Positions 16,556 through 25,187 of a stretch of 64,000 nt of DNA are shown piece after piece. Origin of the DNA: Streptomyces sp. NBC_00513 (GTDB lineage: Bacteria; Actinomycetota; Actinomycetes; Streptomycetales; Streptomycetaceae); assembly GCF_041431415.1 (NCBI RefSeq), contig NZ_CP107845.1, forward strand, positions 6,944,001 to 7,008,000. The letters are read 5' to 3'. A model generated the notes under the pieces. The model was not told the DNA's origin. It was given only the letters and a program-made list of their open reading frames with translations, and searched no databases. The position numbers and the translations under genes are program-made. Numbering within the stretch: position 1 is the first letter of the stretch; each line of letters opens with the position of its first letter.

Positions 16556-18505
16556 TCAAGGAAAGGGATGCGGGGCCGGGTTGAAGTCACCGGCGGCCCC
16601 ATCACCGGATTCGCCGGGCTGCGTGTACCTCCGCAGCCGAGGCATCCCGAGCGCCCGCTGCCGCGACCAACCGAAGTCGATCGGCAGCAGCCCCGGCACC
16701 AGGACGCTCACCGTGTGCAGCCCCAGCGTCCGTTGCTCGGGCAGCGTCTGGTCGACGACCACCACGTCGAACCCGGCGCCGGTCACGGCCCCGACGCACC
16801 GGTCCAGGTCCTCGCGGACGTCCGTCGACACACCACCGCCCGAGGCATCCGACCAGGACAGGTCCGACACCGGGGCCGGTGGCCGGTCCCGCGGTCCACG
16901 CAACAGGAAATCGGCGTGTCGGCCCATCTCCGGCACCCCGTACACCAGCGGATGGTCGTGCAGCGCCGTCACCAGGTCGAAGTCGGCGGCCATGGCCCGC
17001 AACCGGGCCTCGTCACGCTCGGTCCGGCCGGCCAGGTTCACGGCGTCCGTCGCGATCTCGCACAGCGCGGAGTCCAGGGCCGATTCCGGGTCCAGGCCGG
17101 CCCCCGCCCCGAAGCACATCCGTCCGAGCCCCCCGTCGAACCGTTCCGCGACGGCGGTCACCACGGGGATCGGGAAGTCGACCCGGGTGTCGAAGAACCG
17201 CGCCCGGTACCCGTACAGGGCCAGCCGGTCGACCATGGCCCGCGTCGATGCCCGCGTGCTGGTCGCCGGGTCGATCTCGGGCAGCCGCCGGCGCCCGTAC
17301 CACGCGAGCAGGAACGCGTCCCGCTCGACGACCTCCATCAGCCCGAAGTAGCAGGCTTCGGCCAGACTCCCCCCGGAGGCGCACCCGTTGGAGCTCTCCT
17401 GCACGAACCGGTTCTCCAGACCCGGCGCGTGATAGTAGGTCAGGATCTCCGGAACCAGCCGCGGTTCCCGATCGCGCAGCGACCAGCCCCACACCCAGGG
17501 AATCTCCCGATCGGGATCGAAGGGTCGCACCCGCGGGTTGTCCCGGTGGAAGTCCGAGTCGTACAGGCCGACCTCGCGCGGATCCACGGCGTGCCCCGCG
17601 AACTCGGCGAGCGAACCGCGCACGTTCGTCACGCGCGACCGAGCGCGCATCCCCGCGTAACGCTCCAATCCCTCCAACACCCCGACCAGTGCGCTCCGTT
17701 CGAACGACTCCGTGTGGCCGCCCCAGAACGTCTCGCGCAAGTAGTCGCCCGACCGCATGGAGAAGCAACCGATCGTCGCGGAGGTGGAGGTGGAGGAGAC
17801 GTCCTGGACCAGGGAGGGCCCCAGGGCCCCGCACAGCGGGTTCGCGAACGCCCCCACGTCGATGCCGTACTCCTCCACGCGCCGAGTACGGAACACCCCC
17901 GGCCGGTACTTCACCGCCGGCGCCGGCTCCAACGACCTCGGTGCGTCCACGACGGGAACGGCGCACACCGGACACTCGGGATCGGGCACCAGCGGATGCC
18001 GTCGGACCGTGCCGGCCCGCAGGTCCAGCACCCGCACCTCGGGGAACGGCCCGGCCCCCGGGCCCGCGCCGGAGGCGACTCCCGCGACCAGCGCCGCGAG
18101 GACATCGGCGGCGAAGGCGTGCGCGTACGGCCACTCACCCGCCGGCCGGGTGCCGCCGCCCAACTCCAGCGCGTCCCGCAGCGCCACCGAGCGGACCCCC
18201 TGCCAACGCCGCTCCAGACAGTGCGGACACCCCGCCCCGCCCGCAGGCCGTACGACCGGACCGACGACGGCCTGGTGGCCGTACAGCCAGACGGGCACGG
18301 CGCCCGGGGAGGCTTCCGCGGCGGTCCCGGACGCGGCGTCCACCGCGGGCGACGACCCGCCGGGACCGGCGAACGCGTCCCGCACCCCGAGCGCCGACAA
18401 CCGCACGGGCGGCGCGCCGAGGGCGTCCAGCGACCGTCGCAGCAGGTCGGCGAACCGCCCGGCCGCCTCGACCCCGAGCCCGTCCACGAGCGCGCTACGC
18501 GTCAT
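16556..18505 (-). CDS. YcaO-domain protein 2 (azoline-forming cyclodehydratase)
   Basis: 649 residues from ATG 18505, overlapping the F-protein stop by 11 bases. The layout copies YcaO protein 1: CPHC near residue 93, CPVC near 179, then the YcaO domain with VLEGLERYAG, ESSNGCASGG, VVERDAFLLAWYGRRRLPEID and VVVDQTLPEQ. The tail NPAPHPFP again ends in PxPxP. Shared stretches such as LLPIDFGWSRQRA show the two arose by duplication. Being next to the F-protein, this copy is the better candidate for the main azoline synthase. Copy 1 may differ in site or residue preference. Confidence 0.92.
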   Translation of the reverse strand: MTRSALVDGLGVEAAGRFADLLRRSLDALGAPPVRLSALGVRDAFAGPGGSSPAVDAASGTAAEASPGAVPVWLYGHQAVVGPVVRPAGGAGCPHCLERRWQGVRSVALRDALELGGGTRPAGEWPYAHAFAADVLAALVAGVASGAGPGAGPFPEVRVLDLRAGTVRRHPLVPDPECPVCAVPVVDAPRSLEPAPAVKYRPGVFRTRRVEEYGIDVGAFANPLCGALGPSLVQDVSSTSTSATIGCFSMRSGDYLRETFWGGHTESFERSALVGVLEGLERYAGMRARSRVTNVRGSLAEFAGHAVDPREVGLYDSDFHRDNPRVRPFDPDREIPWVWGWSLRDREPRLVPEILTYYHAPGLENRFVQESSNGCASGGSLAEACYFGLMEVVERDAFLLAWYGRRRLPEIDPATSTRASTRAMVDRLALYGYRARFFDTRVDFPIPVVTAVAERFDGGLGRMCFGAGAGLDPESALDSALCEIATDAVNLAGRTERDEARLRAMAADFDLVTALHDHPLVYGVPEMGRHADFLLRGPRDRPPAPVSDLSWSDASGGGVSTDVREDLDRCVGAVTGAGFDVVVVDQTLPEQRTLGLHTVSVLVPGLLPIDFGWSRQRALGMPRLRRYTQPGESGDGAAGDFNPAPHPFP

Positions 18506-20717
18506 CGCGGGGCTCCCGCGGCGCGGTCAGCAGCACCCGCACGGTGTGGATGCCCACGCCCGTCACGTCCGCCGACCCGGTCCGTACCACGTACGCGTCC
18601 CGTCCGGCGGCCTCCAGGCGCGCCGACACCGCGGTCCAGTCGGTCCCGGCCCCGCCCCCGACGGGGGCGGCCTCGCCGGCCACCGCGAGCGCGCGCGGGT
18701 CCAGGTCCCGCAGCAGCGGATCACCGGTGTCCGCGACGGAGCCCGTCACCGTCGCGTCGCCCTCGTACTGCGCCGCGCCCAGCAGCTCCCGCAGCGCCTC
18801 CACCGCCGCCGCACGACGATCCAGACCGGCGCCGACCGCCCAGCGCTCCCCGGTCCGGGCCACCATCACCTGCGCACCGCTGTGCGCGCCCTCACCCAGG
18901 TCCAGGAGCTCCACCGGCAACCCCAACCGGTCCGCGGACCGTACGAGGAACACCAGCTCGGCGTCCGACCCTTCGGCCTCCGGCCCGTCCGCGTCGGGCA
19001 GCGGCACGACGGCGGCGCCCCCGCCCCGTACGACGCGCAGCAGCGCGGCGTGCCCCAGCGCCGACAGCAGACCGGCGGCAGCGGCGTCGGCCGTGGAGGG
19101 ACCGGCGCCCGCCCCGGCCCGGGTCCGCTCGAAGAGCCGGTCCGCGTTGTACGGCCCGAACGGTCTGACCGCGCCCGCCGGCACCAGTACGGGCTCCTTC
19201 GTGAGCAGGGACACGGCCCGCTCCCAGGCGTGGACCCGGCCCGGCAGCCCGCTCGCGAGGGCCAGCGCCGCCGCCTCGACGACGGGCAGCGACCCGTCGT
19301 CGGCCAGGGGCCCGCGCGCCGGAACCACGTGCTCGGCGTACACCAGCGCGGCCGCGTCCAACGCGCGCATCCGCGCCCCGGCGACGTGGTGGACGTCGAA
19401 GGCGGCCACCGAGCGCCGGCCGGTGTGACCGATGCCCAGCTCGACCACGCCGAGCTTCAGGGGCAGCTGGGTCAGAGCCTCGTCCGCGTACCGGGTGAAC
19501 ACCCCGGCGCGTGGCCGTACCAGCGTGGAGCGCCGGTTCAGTTCCTCCACCAGGGCGTCGGCCTCGCGGGCCGTCTCCACCGTGGGCAGCGACACCGCGC
19601 CCGACGCGCCGGCCGCGGCGAGGTCCACCGGCTCCGCCTCGCCGGGATCGGCCTCCGCGCAGAACGGACAGCGCGGATGGCGCGGCAGAGGCTCGGCGGT
19701 GACGTCCAGCGACTCCACGTCCTGGACCAGGAGCCGGCCGGAGGTCTCCGCCGGCAGGGCGCCCGAGGCCGTGCGGAACACCTCGTACCCGAGCAGGTTG
19801 CCGATCATCGCGGCCAGCGGCCGTCCCGGCACCGGGCCGACCGGCGCCGGCGCCCCCGGCAGGGTCAGCGCGCTCCACAGCTCGGCCGAGGCACCGGCGG
19901 TGTCCCCGTTCGCGCCGAGCCGCAGGGCCGCGCAGGCCCAGCACCCCGTGGTCCCGTGGGTCATCAACGGTCCGACGACGGCGTCGGAGCCGTACGACCA
20001 GGCCGGCAGGAGGGTGCGGCCCTCGGGTATGCCGGCGCGCAGCAGGGGCAGCAGCCGGGCCGCCGCGGCCGTCCCGCCCGTCACCACCACGGTGTCGAAA
20101 CCGTCCAACGCGGCCCAACCGGGTTCCGCTCCGAGGTCGGCCAGCGGGCGCACCTCCACCGGGGCGCCGTCGGCCGAGGCCTCCGCGGCCTCCCGCTCGA
20201 TCTCCCCGAGGTCCGGTCCCGGCAGCACGCCGACGAGGGCGGAGCCGTTGCGCACCAGGCTCAGGGCGCACCAGCGGGCGATGGGGTCGTCCCCCAGCAC
20301 CGCCACCCGCGTGTCGCGGAACCGCAGGAAGCGGTTCTCGGCGTCGTCGGCGTAGTGGTCGGCGTACGCGATCTGCGGGGCGAAGCGCCGTGCGACGTCG
20401 GGCGGGAGGACCGGTGCCGCGTCCGTCGCCGGCTCGCTGACGGAGCGGGCGAAGTCCCGTTCGTAGAGGGTCTTGACGAGCTCACCGAACATGGCCCGGT
20501 GGTCGTCGCCGAGCCCCTCGCACAACGCGGCGACGGTGTGCTCGCCGGTGAGGTGCGGCACCACGAGAGTGGCGAACCGGTACGCGGTACGGGCGTTGAG
20601 CCGGAACCCGCCGTCGGTGTTGTGGAACAACACGCCCTCGGGCGTCTGCGTGAAGAGCACGTCCCGGCGGATCCGGGGCCGGGTCGTGGCGACGGCTTCG
20701 TAACTGGCTTGGGACAT
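18495..20717 (-). CDS. F-protein / TOMM leader-peptide-binding protein (Ocin-ThiF-like)
   Basis: 740 residues from ATG 20717. Residues 1-110 (RRDVLFTQTPEGVLFHNTDGGF...) form an RRE-like winged helix expected to bind the precursor leader. Then comes an E1/ThiF-like Rossmann region (VAVLGDDPIARWCALSLVRNG) with zinc cysteines CWAC near 259 and CPFC near 350, and a C-terminal part with YcaO-like repeats (LKLGVVELGIGHTGRR). In thiopeptide and related pathways this protein delivers the substrate to a YcaO enzyme and activates it. It is the first enzyme gene after the SARP regulator, 108 bases downstream. Confidence 0.9.
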   Translation of the reverse strand: MSQASYEAVATTRPRIRRDVLFTQTPEGVLFHNTDGGFRLNARTAYRFATLVVPHLTGEHTVAALCEGLGDDHRAMFGELVKTLYERDFARSVSEPATDAAPVLPPDVARRFAPQIAYADHYADDAENRFLRFRDTRVAVLGDDPIARWCALSLVRNGSALVGVLPGPDLGEIEREAAEASADGAPVEVRPLADLGAEPGWAALDGFDTVVVTGGTAAAARLLPLLRAGIPEGRTLLPAWSYGSDAVVGPLMTHGTTGCWACAALRLGANGDTAGASAELWSALTLPGAPAPVGPVPGRPLAAMIGNLLGYEVFRTASGALPAETSGRLLVQDVESLDVTAEPLPRHPRCPFCAEADPGEAEPVDLAAAGASGAVSLPTVETAREADALVEELNRRSTLVRPRAGVFTRYADEALTQLPLKLGVVELGIGHTGRRSVAAFDVHHVAGARMRALDAAALVYAEHVVPARGPLADDGSLPVVEAAALALASGLPGRVHAWERAVSLLTKEPVLVPAGAVRPFGPYNADRLFERTRAGAGAGPSTADAAAAGLLSALGHAALLRVVRGGGAAVVPLPDADGPEAEGSDAELVFLVRSADRLGLPVELLDLGEGAHSGAQVMVARTGERWAVGAGLDRRAAAVEALRELLGAAQYEGDATVTGSVADTGDPLLRDLDPRALAVAGEAAPVGGGAGTDWTAVSARLEAAGRDAYVVRTGSADVTGVGIHTVRVLLTAPREPRDDA

Positions 20718-20825
20718 GGGTCACCCCTGATTGCGGTCTGGGCGGTACGGGGAGCGGAACGGACGGGTCGGGAGGCGCGGTGGGGCCGCCGGGCCGTGGT
20801 CGGCCGCGGCGGGGGTGGTCGGGTG

Positions 20826-22541
20826 TCAGTGCGCCGGGGGAGGGCCGCCGGCACGCTCACGCGCGATGTGACGCGCGTAGCCGTGCAGAAACGCGTGCAG
20901 ACGGTACGGATGGCCGGGCGGTCCGTCCTCCAGCATCCCGGCCTCCACCAGCTGTTCGAGGACGGTCGAGGGCCCGGCGGACGTGAGGTCGGCCCCCGGT
21001 TCGAGCGAGCCGAGGCGCAGGAACGCCTCGCGTGGCTCCGGGCCGAGTGCGGCCAGGGCCTGGCCGAACACCTCGGGCACGGACAGTCGGGGATCCTCCG
21101 CCAGGGCCAGCCGTGCGGGAGGATCCTGCGCGAGCCACGCCGAGCAGTCGGCGACCGAGAGCCCGGGGCGGGTCAGGAGCCGGCCCGCGGCGATGCGCAG
21201 GGCGAGAGGGAAGTACCCGCAGACGGAGGCCAGTTCGCGGGCCGCCTCCTCCTCGGCCGCGATCCGTTCCTCCCCGACGAGTCCGGCGAGCAGCGCGTAC
21301 CCCTCGCTCGCCTTGAGGACGTCCAGCCGGTGCACGGAGCCGCCGCGCGTCGCGACGACGGCCGCGAGTCCGCGTCGGCTGCTGACCACCACGGAGGTGT
21401 CACCCGCGGTCGGCAGCAACGGCAGCACCTGCCCGGCGCCGACGGCGTCGTCGAGGATCAACAGCCTTCTGCCGTCGCCGGGTTCGGGCAGCAGCTTGCG
21501 GGCCTCCTCGACATCGACGGGACTCCCGTCCGACCGGGCCAACGGGACCGTGAACACCCCTCCGGGGAAGGCGTCCTGTACCTCGTACGCGCTCTGCCGG
21601 ACCAGCGCCGACTTGCCGATCCCGGGCGCACCCGACACCACGATCAGCCGCGGCCCGCCCGGGGCGGTCAACCGTGCCGCGATGGCGCCGCGGTCGGCCT
21701 CGCGCCCGGTGAAACCCGTCACGGGTGACACCCGCTCGGTGGTGGCGGCCGGCAACTCCATGACCACCGGCGGTCTTCGCGCGACGACGGGGATCGGCCG
21801 CCCGAGTTCCTCGGCCCGCAGGATGGCCAGCTCCAACCGCCGCAGTCCCGGTCCGGGATCGACCCCGAGTTCGTCGCGCAGTCGATCCTTGATCGCCCGG
21901 TACTCGGCCAGGGCCTCCGCCTGTCTCCCGGTGCGGTAGAGCGCCTCGATGAGCTGCTCGGTGAAGCGTTCGCGCACCGGATGCCGGCGAGCGCCCTCGT
22001 AGAGGTCGACGAGCACCTGGTGGCAGTTCCCGGCGGCGAGTTCCAGATCGCAGACGCGCTCCAGGACTCGCAACCGCTCCTGCTCCAGGGCCGGGACGGC
22101 GTCCCGCTGGAGCATGCGCGAGGCCACGTTGGCCAGTGGCTGCCCCTGCCACAGGGCGAGCGCCGCGCGGAGTCGGTACAACTCCTCTTCCTCGCCGGCG
22201 GCGGCGCGCGCCTGCCCCGCGAGAAATCGGAACAGTGCGAGATCGAGGGTCTCGACGTCATTGGCCATACGGTATCCACCGGGTACGGCTTCAATGGTGG
22301 TGGCGGATATGCCGTACTTGACGAATAGCCGGCGAAGTCGCAGGACGCACGTCTGAAGTGCGGCCCGTGCGGTGGCGGGAGGTTCCTCGTCCCACACGGC
22401 TCGCAACAAATAGTCGGTGGAAACGACCGCGCCCGGATGCAACAGCAAAGCGGCGAGCAGGCTGGTTGGTTTGGATGGTTTGAGAACTACGGTTTCGGGG
22501 CCGTGGGCAATACTCAAGGGCCCCAGAAGCTGGAACCGCAT
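20826..22541 (-). CDS. SARP-family transcriptional activator with NB-ARC ATPase domain
   Basis: 571 residues from ATG 22541. Residues 1-95 are an OmpR-type winged helix (MRFQLLGPLSI, TDYLLRAVWDEEPP, VPGGYRM). Residues 95-245 are the BTAD helical domain (LYRLRAALALWQGQPLANV through EYRAIKDRLRDELGVDPGPGL). Residues 280-520 are an NB-ARC region with P-loop VSGAPGIGKSALVR and LLILDD. This is the medium-length AfsR/RedD-like class that switches on antibiotic clusters. The 5' end of the gene has noticeably lower GC than the rest. It leads the RiPP operon and probably activates both it and the precursor gene. Confidence 0.92.
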   Translation of the reverse strand: MRFQLLGPLSIAHGPETVVLKPSKPTSLLAALLLHPGAVVSTDYLLRAVWDEEPPATARAALQTCVLRLRRLFVKYGISATTIEAVPGGYRMANDVETLDLALFRFLAGQARAAAGEEEELYRLRAALALWQGQPLANVASRMLQRDAVPALEQERLRVLERVCDLELAAGNCHQVLVDLYEGARRHPVRERFTEQLIEALYRTGRQAEALAEYRAIKDRLRDELGVDPGPGLRRLELAILRAEELGRPIPVVARRPPVVMELPAATTERVSPVTGFTGREADRGAIAARLTAPGGPRLIVVSGAPGIGKSALVRQSAYEVQDAFPGGVFTVPLARSDGSPVDVEEARKLLPEPGDGRRLLILDDAVGAGQVLPLLPTAGDTSVVVSSRRGLAAVVATRGGSVHRLDVLKASEGYALLAGLVGEERIAAEEEAARELASVCGYFPLALRIAAGRLLTRPGLSVADCSAWLAQDPPARLALAEDPRLSVPEVFGQALAALGPEPREAFLRLGSLEPGADLTSAGPSTVLEQLVEAGMLEDGPPGHPYRLHAFLHGYARHIARERAGGPPPAH

Positions 22542-23123
22542 GAAGGTCCCCCGTGTCGGGTCACGTATGGAGCGGAACGGCGAATGACGGGGGCGGTGGT
22601 CGGCCGAGCCCGCGAGCGAGGCCCGGCACGGAACTGGTCCATACCAAGCCTGTAGCTGCTCTCCCGCCCCCCGTTGGGCGGTGGATAAACGGAACACTAC
22701 ATAACGGATCTTGTGAAAGTCGAGCCATGCGCCGGCTCGAATCCGATGTGACGGGTGTTCCTCTCCTTTCCGTCACATGACCGCCCCGTGGAGTTACCGG
22801 CGGCTCGTCAAAAAGGTTCAGGCGTAAACGAATCATGAGTGTGAGGCCTGGTCGGCACGAATGAGAATCGCTATCCCGCCGGCGATATGACTGATCCTCG
22901 ACGGTCGAATCCGGCCACGATGGCCTTGAAGAATCGGAAGCCGAGCGCGCGTCACGTCCGGGACGCGCGGCGGCCCGCCGGGACCGCGCCGCACCCGTCG
23001 GGGGGTCCGGGAGTCGTCCGTACGGGGGAACCGTGAAATCGGTCGCCGAAGGGCGGAATGCCGCGCGTCTCCAAGCGGTTCGGACAAGCGCGACACCCGA
23101 ACTCCGCACGCACTGGAGAGCTC
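22542..23123. other. 582-base divergent intergenic region
   Basis: The region lies between the SARP start (minus) and the oxidoreductase start (plus). I see no coding sequence with proper GC3 bias. The middle (22680-22900) is relatively AT-rich and should hold the promoters. The one clear element is the 9-bp dyad at 22746-22778, listed separately. The stretch 22940-23090 is GC-rich without recognisable structure. Confidence 0.6.
22746..22778. promoter_or_regulatory. 9-bp inverted repeat in the SARP promoter region
   Basis: ATGTGACGG (22746-22754) is repeated inverted as CCGTCACAT (22770-22778) with a 15-base spacer, about 205 bases upstream of the SARP start. The core GTGACGG also occurs at 5737-5743 before the precursor gene, and GTGACAG occurs at 5714. 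This suggests a common operator, possibly for the SARP itself or for a higher regulator. The repeat is certain; the function is inferred. Confidence 0.5.
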
Positions 23124-23786
23124 ATGAAGATCGGCATCATCGGCGCCGGCAACATCGGCGGCAACCTCACCCGTCGGCTCACCTCCCTCGGCCACGAGGT
23201 CTCGGTGGCGAACTCCCGCGGCCCCGAAACCCTTTCGGACCTCGCCGAGGAAACCGGAGCCACCCCCGTCACGGTCGCCGACGCCGCCCGCGGCGCCGAG
23301 ATCGTCGTGGTCACCGTCCCGCTGAAGAACGTGCCGGACCTGCCGGCGGGTCTTTTCGACGGGGCGGCGGAGGGCTTCGCCGTCATCGACACCGGCAACT
23401 ACTACCCGAAGCAGCGGGACGGCCGCATCGCCGCCATCGAGGACGAGAGCCTGACCGAGAGCCGCTGGACCCAGAACCACCTGGGCCACCCGGTGATCAA
23501 GGCCTTCAACGGCACCTACGCCGACGACATCCTCGACAAGCCGCTGCCGCCCGGCGCCCCCGGTCGGATCGCCGTACCGGTCGCCGGAGACGACGAGGCG
23601 GCCAAGAAGGCCGTCCGTGACCTCATCGACGAGCTCGGCTTCGACACCGTCGACGCCGGCGGCATCGACGAGTCCTGGCGCCAGCAGCCGAACACCCCGG
23701 TCTACGGACTGCGCGCCGGTGTGACGGCCGTCACCCAGGCACTCGCCGAGGCCTCCCCGGAGCGCACGGCCGACTTCCGCGGCTGA
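23124..23786 (+). CDS. NADP(H)-binding oxidoreductase, COG2085/F420-dependent NADP reductase-like
   Basis: 220 residues from ATG 23124 with a GGAGAG site. The N-terminal Rossmann motif GIIGAGNIGGNLTRRL is followed by VSVANSRGPE, whose Ser-Arg favours the NADP phosphate, and by IVVVTVPLK and VIDTGNYYP. The fold matches COG2085 (NADP oxidoreductase coenzyme F420-dependent family). Such proteins reduce F420 or small metabolites, and the substrate here is not evident. It is followed by a strong hairpin, so it is a single-gene unit. Confidence 0.85.
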   Translation: MKIGIIGAGNIGGNLTRRLTSLGHEVSVANSRGPETLSDLAEETGATPVTVADAARGAEIVVVTVPLKNVPDLPAGLFDGAAEGFAVIDTGNYYPKQRDGRIAAIEDESLTESRWTQNHLGHPVIKAFNGTYADDILDKPLPPGAPGRIAVPVAGDDEAAKKAVRDLIDELGFDTVDAGGIDESWRQQPNTPVYGLRAGVTAVTQALAEASPERTADFRG

Positions 23787-23794
23787 CCGTCCCG

Positions 23795-23846
23795 GGTCGG
23801 ACGAGCGGCGGCCCGCCCCCGGGCGCTACCGCCGCTCGTCCCGACC
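23795..23846. terminator. terminator after the oxidoreductase gene
   Basis: Bases 23795-23811 pair with 23829-23846 over 17 pairs with one bulged C, with a 17-base GC-rich loop, eight bases after the stop codon. Confidence 0.7.
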
Positions 23847-23989
23847 GAGGCACGGCCCTGGCGGCACGTTTCGCCGCCTCGGAGGGGGATCCCTCACCCG
23901 GTCAGGTAAATCTGTGCTCACGAATGTAGTGATTGCAGTGCGGGAGGCCTAGTATTTCTGGCGTAGTGAGCCAGCGAAACGAAGGTGTC

Positions 23990-24328
23990 ATGCCCCCCGA
24001 GAAGTCCCCGCTCGCCGACAGTCTCGACGATGACGACTACCCCGCCTACACGATGGGCAGGGCCGCCGAAATACTGGGCGCCACGCCCGCCTTCCTGCGC
24101 GTGATCGGAGAGGCCGGACTGGTCACCCCACTGCGCTCGGAGGGCGGCCACCGCCGGTACTCCCGCCATCAGCTGCACCTTGCCGCGCGCGCCCGAGAGC
24201 TGGTCGACGCGGGCACGGCGGTCGACGCCGCGTGCCGGATCATCGCGCTGGAGGACCAGTTGGAAGAGGCCCTGCGGGCCAACTCGCGGATGAGCGGGTC
24301 CGGTCACCCCGACGACAAGACCCCCTGA
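23990..24328 (+). CDS. MerR-family-like HTH regulator
   Basis: 112 residues from ATG 23990 with GAAGG upstream. Residues 20-85 form a MerR-type winged helix: YTMGRAAEILGATPAFLRVIGEAGLVTPLRSEGGHRRYSR, where GGHRRYS is the wing signature. A short coiled coil (IIALEDQLEEALRANSR) follows, and there is no ligand-binding domain. It precedes the cold-shock gene by 300 bases on the same strand. This pairing is common in Streptomyces, so it may control the cold-shock module. Confidence 0.85.
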   Translation: MPPEKSPLADSLDDDDYPAYTMGRAAEILGATPAFLRVIGEAGLVTPLRSEGGHRRYSRHQLHLAARARELVDAGTAVDAACRIIALEDQLEEALRANSRMSGSGHPDDKTP

Positions 24329-24625
24329 GGGCCGGGCCGGCGGCTCATACCTGTTGCCGCCGGTGTAGAAATTCAGCGAATACGCGTACAGGGTTTATGT
24401 GGCGACAGGCCGAGACGCGAAAACTTTCCGCGCTCATCGGCTAGCGCTGTGCTACTGTTCTTCTCAGTTGCAGTTGTGGTTCCCAAAGACTTCAAGTGCT
24501 CCCCCCGATTCATTTCGGCGGGTGCACTTTTTATTTCCGGATGTTTTTTCGGACGGGGCAATCATTACTTCGACTCCGGTGCCCGCACAGTGTGGGTCCG
24601 GGTACAGCCCCAAAGGAGAATTCAT
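24329..24625 (+). promoter_or_regulatory. long 5' leader region of the cold-shock gene with attenuator-like hairpin
   Basis: This 297-base stretch is far more AT-rich than its surroundings and holds no gene. At 24496-24527 GTGC...GCAC closes an imperfect stem (inner pairs 24501-24508 with 24515-24522, loop TTCATT). TTTTTATTT follows directly, which looks like an intrinsic terminator or a cold-sensitive fold within the leader. Long structured 5' UTRs are typical of cold-shock mRNAs. The transcription start is not determined. Confidence 0.5.
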
Positions 24626-24829
24626 ATGGCATCTGGCACCGTGAAGTGGTTCAACGCGGAAAAGGGCTTCGGCTTCATCGAGCAGGACGGTGGCGGCGCT
24701 GACGTGTTCGCCCACTACTCGAACATCGCCACCCAGGGCTTCCGTGAGCTTCAGGAAGGCCAGAAGGTGAACTTCGACGTCACGCAGGGCCAGAAGGGCC
24801 CCCAGGCCGAGAACATCGTTCCCGCCTAA
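24626..24829 (+). CDS. CspA-family cold-shock protein
   Basis: 67 residues from ATG 24626 with an AAAGGAG site. The whole protein is one cold-shock domain: [15 protein letters not shown] contains RNP1 (KGFGFI) and DVFAHYSNI contains RNP2. It binds single-stranded RNA/DNA and melts RNA structure. It has a long AT-rich leader and a strong terminator, and is followed by a DEAD-box helicase gene that would act on the same targets. Confidence 0.97.
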   Translation: MASGTVKWFNAEKGFGFIEQDGGGADVFAHYSNIATQGFRELQEGQKVNFDVTQGQKGPQAENIVPA

Positions 24830-24848
24830 GCGTTGACAAGTACTGCGT

Positions 24849-24884
24849 AGCTGGGGCCCGCACCTTGGGGTGCGGGCCCCAGCT
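24849..24884 (+). terminator. terminator after the cold-shock gene
   Basis: A perfect 16-bp stem (24849-24864 with 24869-24884) with a TTGG loop is followed by CGTTGCTTTTT, a near-canonical intrinsic terminator. Confidence 0.92.
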
Positions 24885-25152
24885 CGTTGCTTTTTCCCAG
24901 CTCCGCCGGCCGTCACGGCCCGCGTGAGCGGCGCGGCAGCATCGTCTGCCGGAGCGCCCACGACCCGCCCGGGTGGAAGTCCGCCCGGCCGTCGCCCCCG
25001 ATACCCGGCCTGTGCCACGGCCGCCGGGCAGGGTGATGCCCCTTTCAGCAGTGAACCGTTCCGTTCCGCTCCGCGTGTTCGGCTCGGCCCTGTTGTGTCA
25101 TTTCTTCGGCTCGTTCTTGCGAATCCGCTGCGGCTCACGCCAATGCCAGGAA
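24885..25152. other. spacer between cold-shock and helicase genes
   Basis: About 270 bases with no gene. The first part is GC-rich without clear structure. The part near 25040-25110 is slightly more AT-rich and may carry the helicase promoter, but no confident -10/-35 pair was found. Confidence 0.4.
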
Positions 25153-25181
25153 TTCCTCGATACGCGCCGCATCGAGGAAGG
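25153..25181 (+). promoter_or_regulatory. hairpin sequestering the helicase ribosome-binding site
   Basis: TTCCTCGAT (25153-25161) pairs perfectly with ATCGAGGAA (25171-25179) across a 9-base loop. The Shine-Dalgarno GAGGAAGG (25174-25181) of the helicase lies in the 3' arm, seven bases before ATG 25188. This would block translation until melted, by temperature, the cold-shock protein or the helicase itself. The pairing is seen; the regulation is inferred. Confidence 0.65.
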
Positions 25182-25187
25182 TTCTGC

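Noticed and set aside
12237-21728. Very long open frames on the plus strand opposite the RiPP enzymes (up to about 1300 codons)
   Set aside because: They are antisense shadows produced by extreme GC3 bias. Their translations are Arg/Pro/Gly-rich low complexity with no domains, while the minus strand has clear enzyme families.
5816-22541. Calling the cluster a firm thiopeptide or a lanthipeptide
   Set aside because: No LanC or LanM-type cyclase is present, so not a lanthipeptide. The pyridine-forming SpaB_C enzyme is missing, so a thiopeptide is only a possibility.
22855-22885. AATGAGAATCGCTATCCC as a Zur/Fur-type box
   Set aside because: The half-sites are not symmetrical and the match to known zinc or iron boxes is poor.
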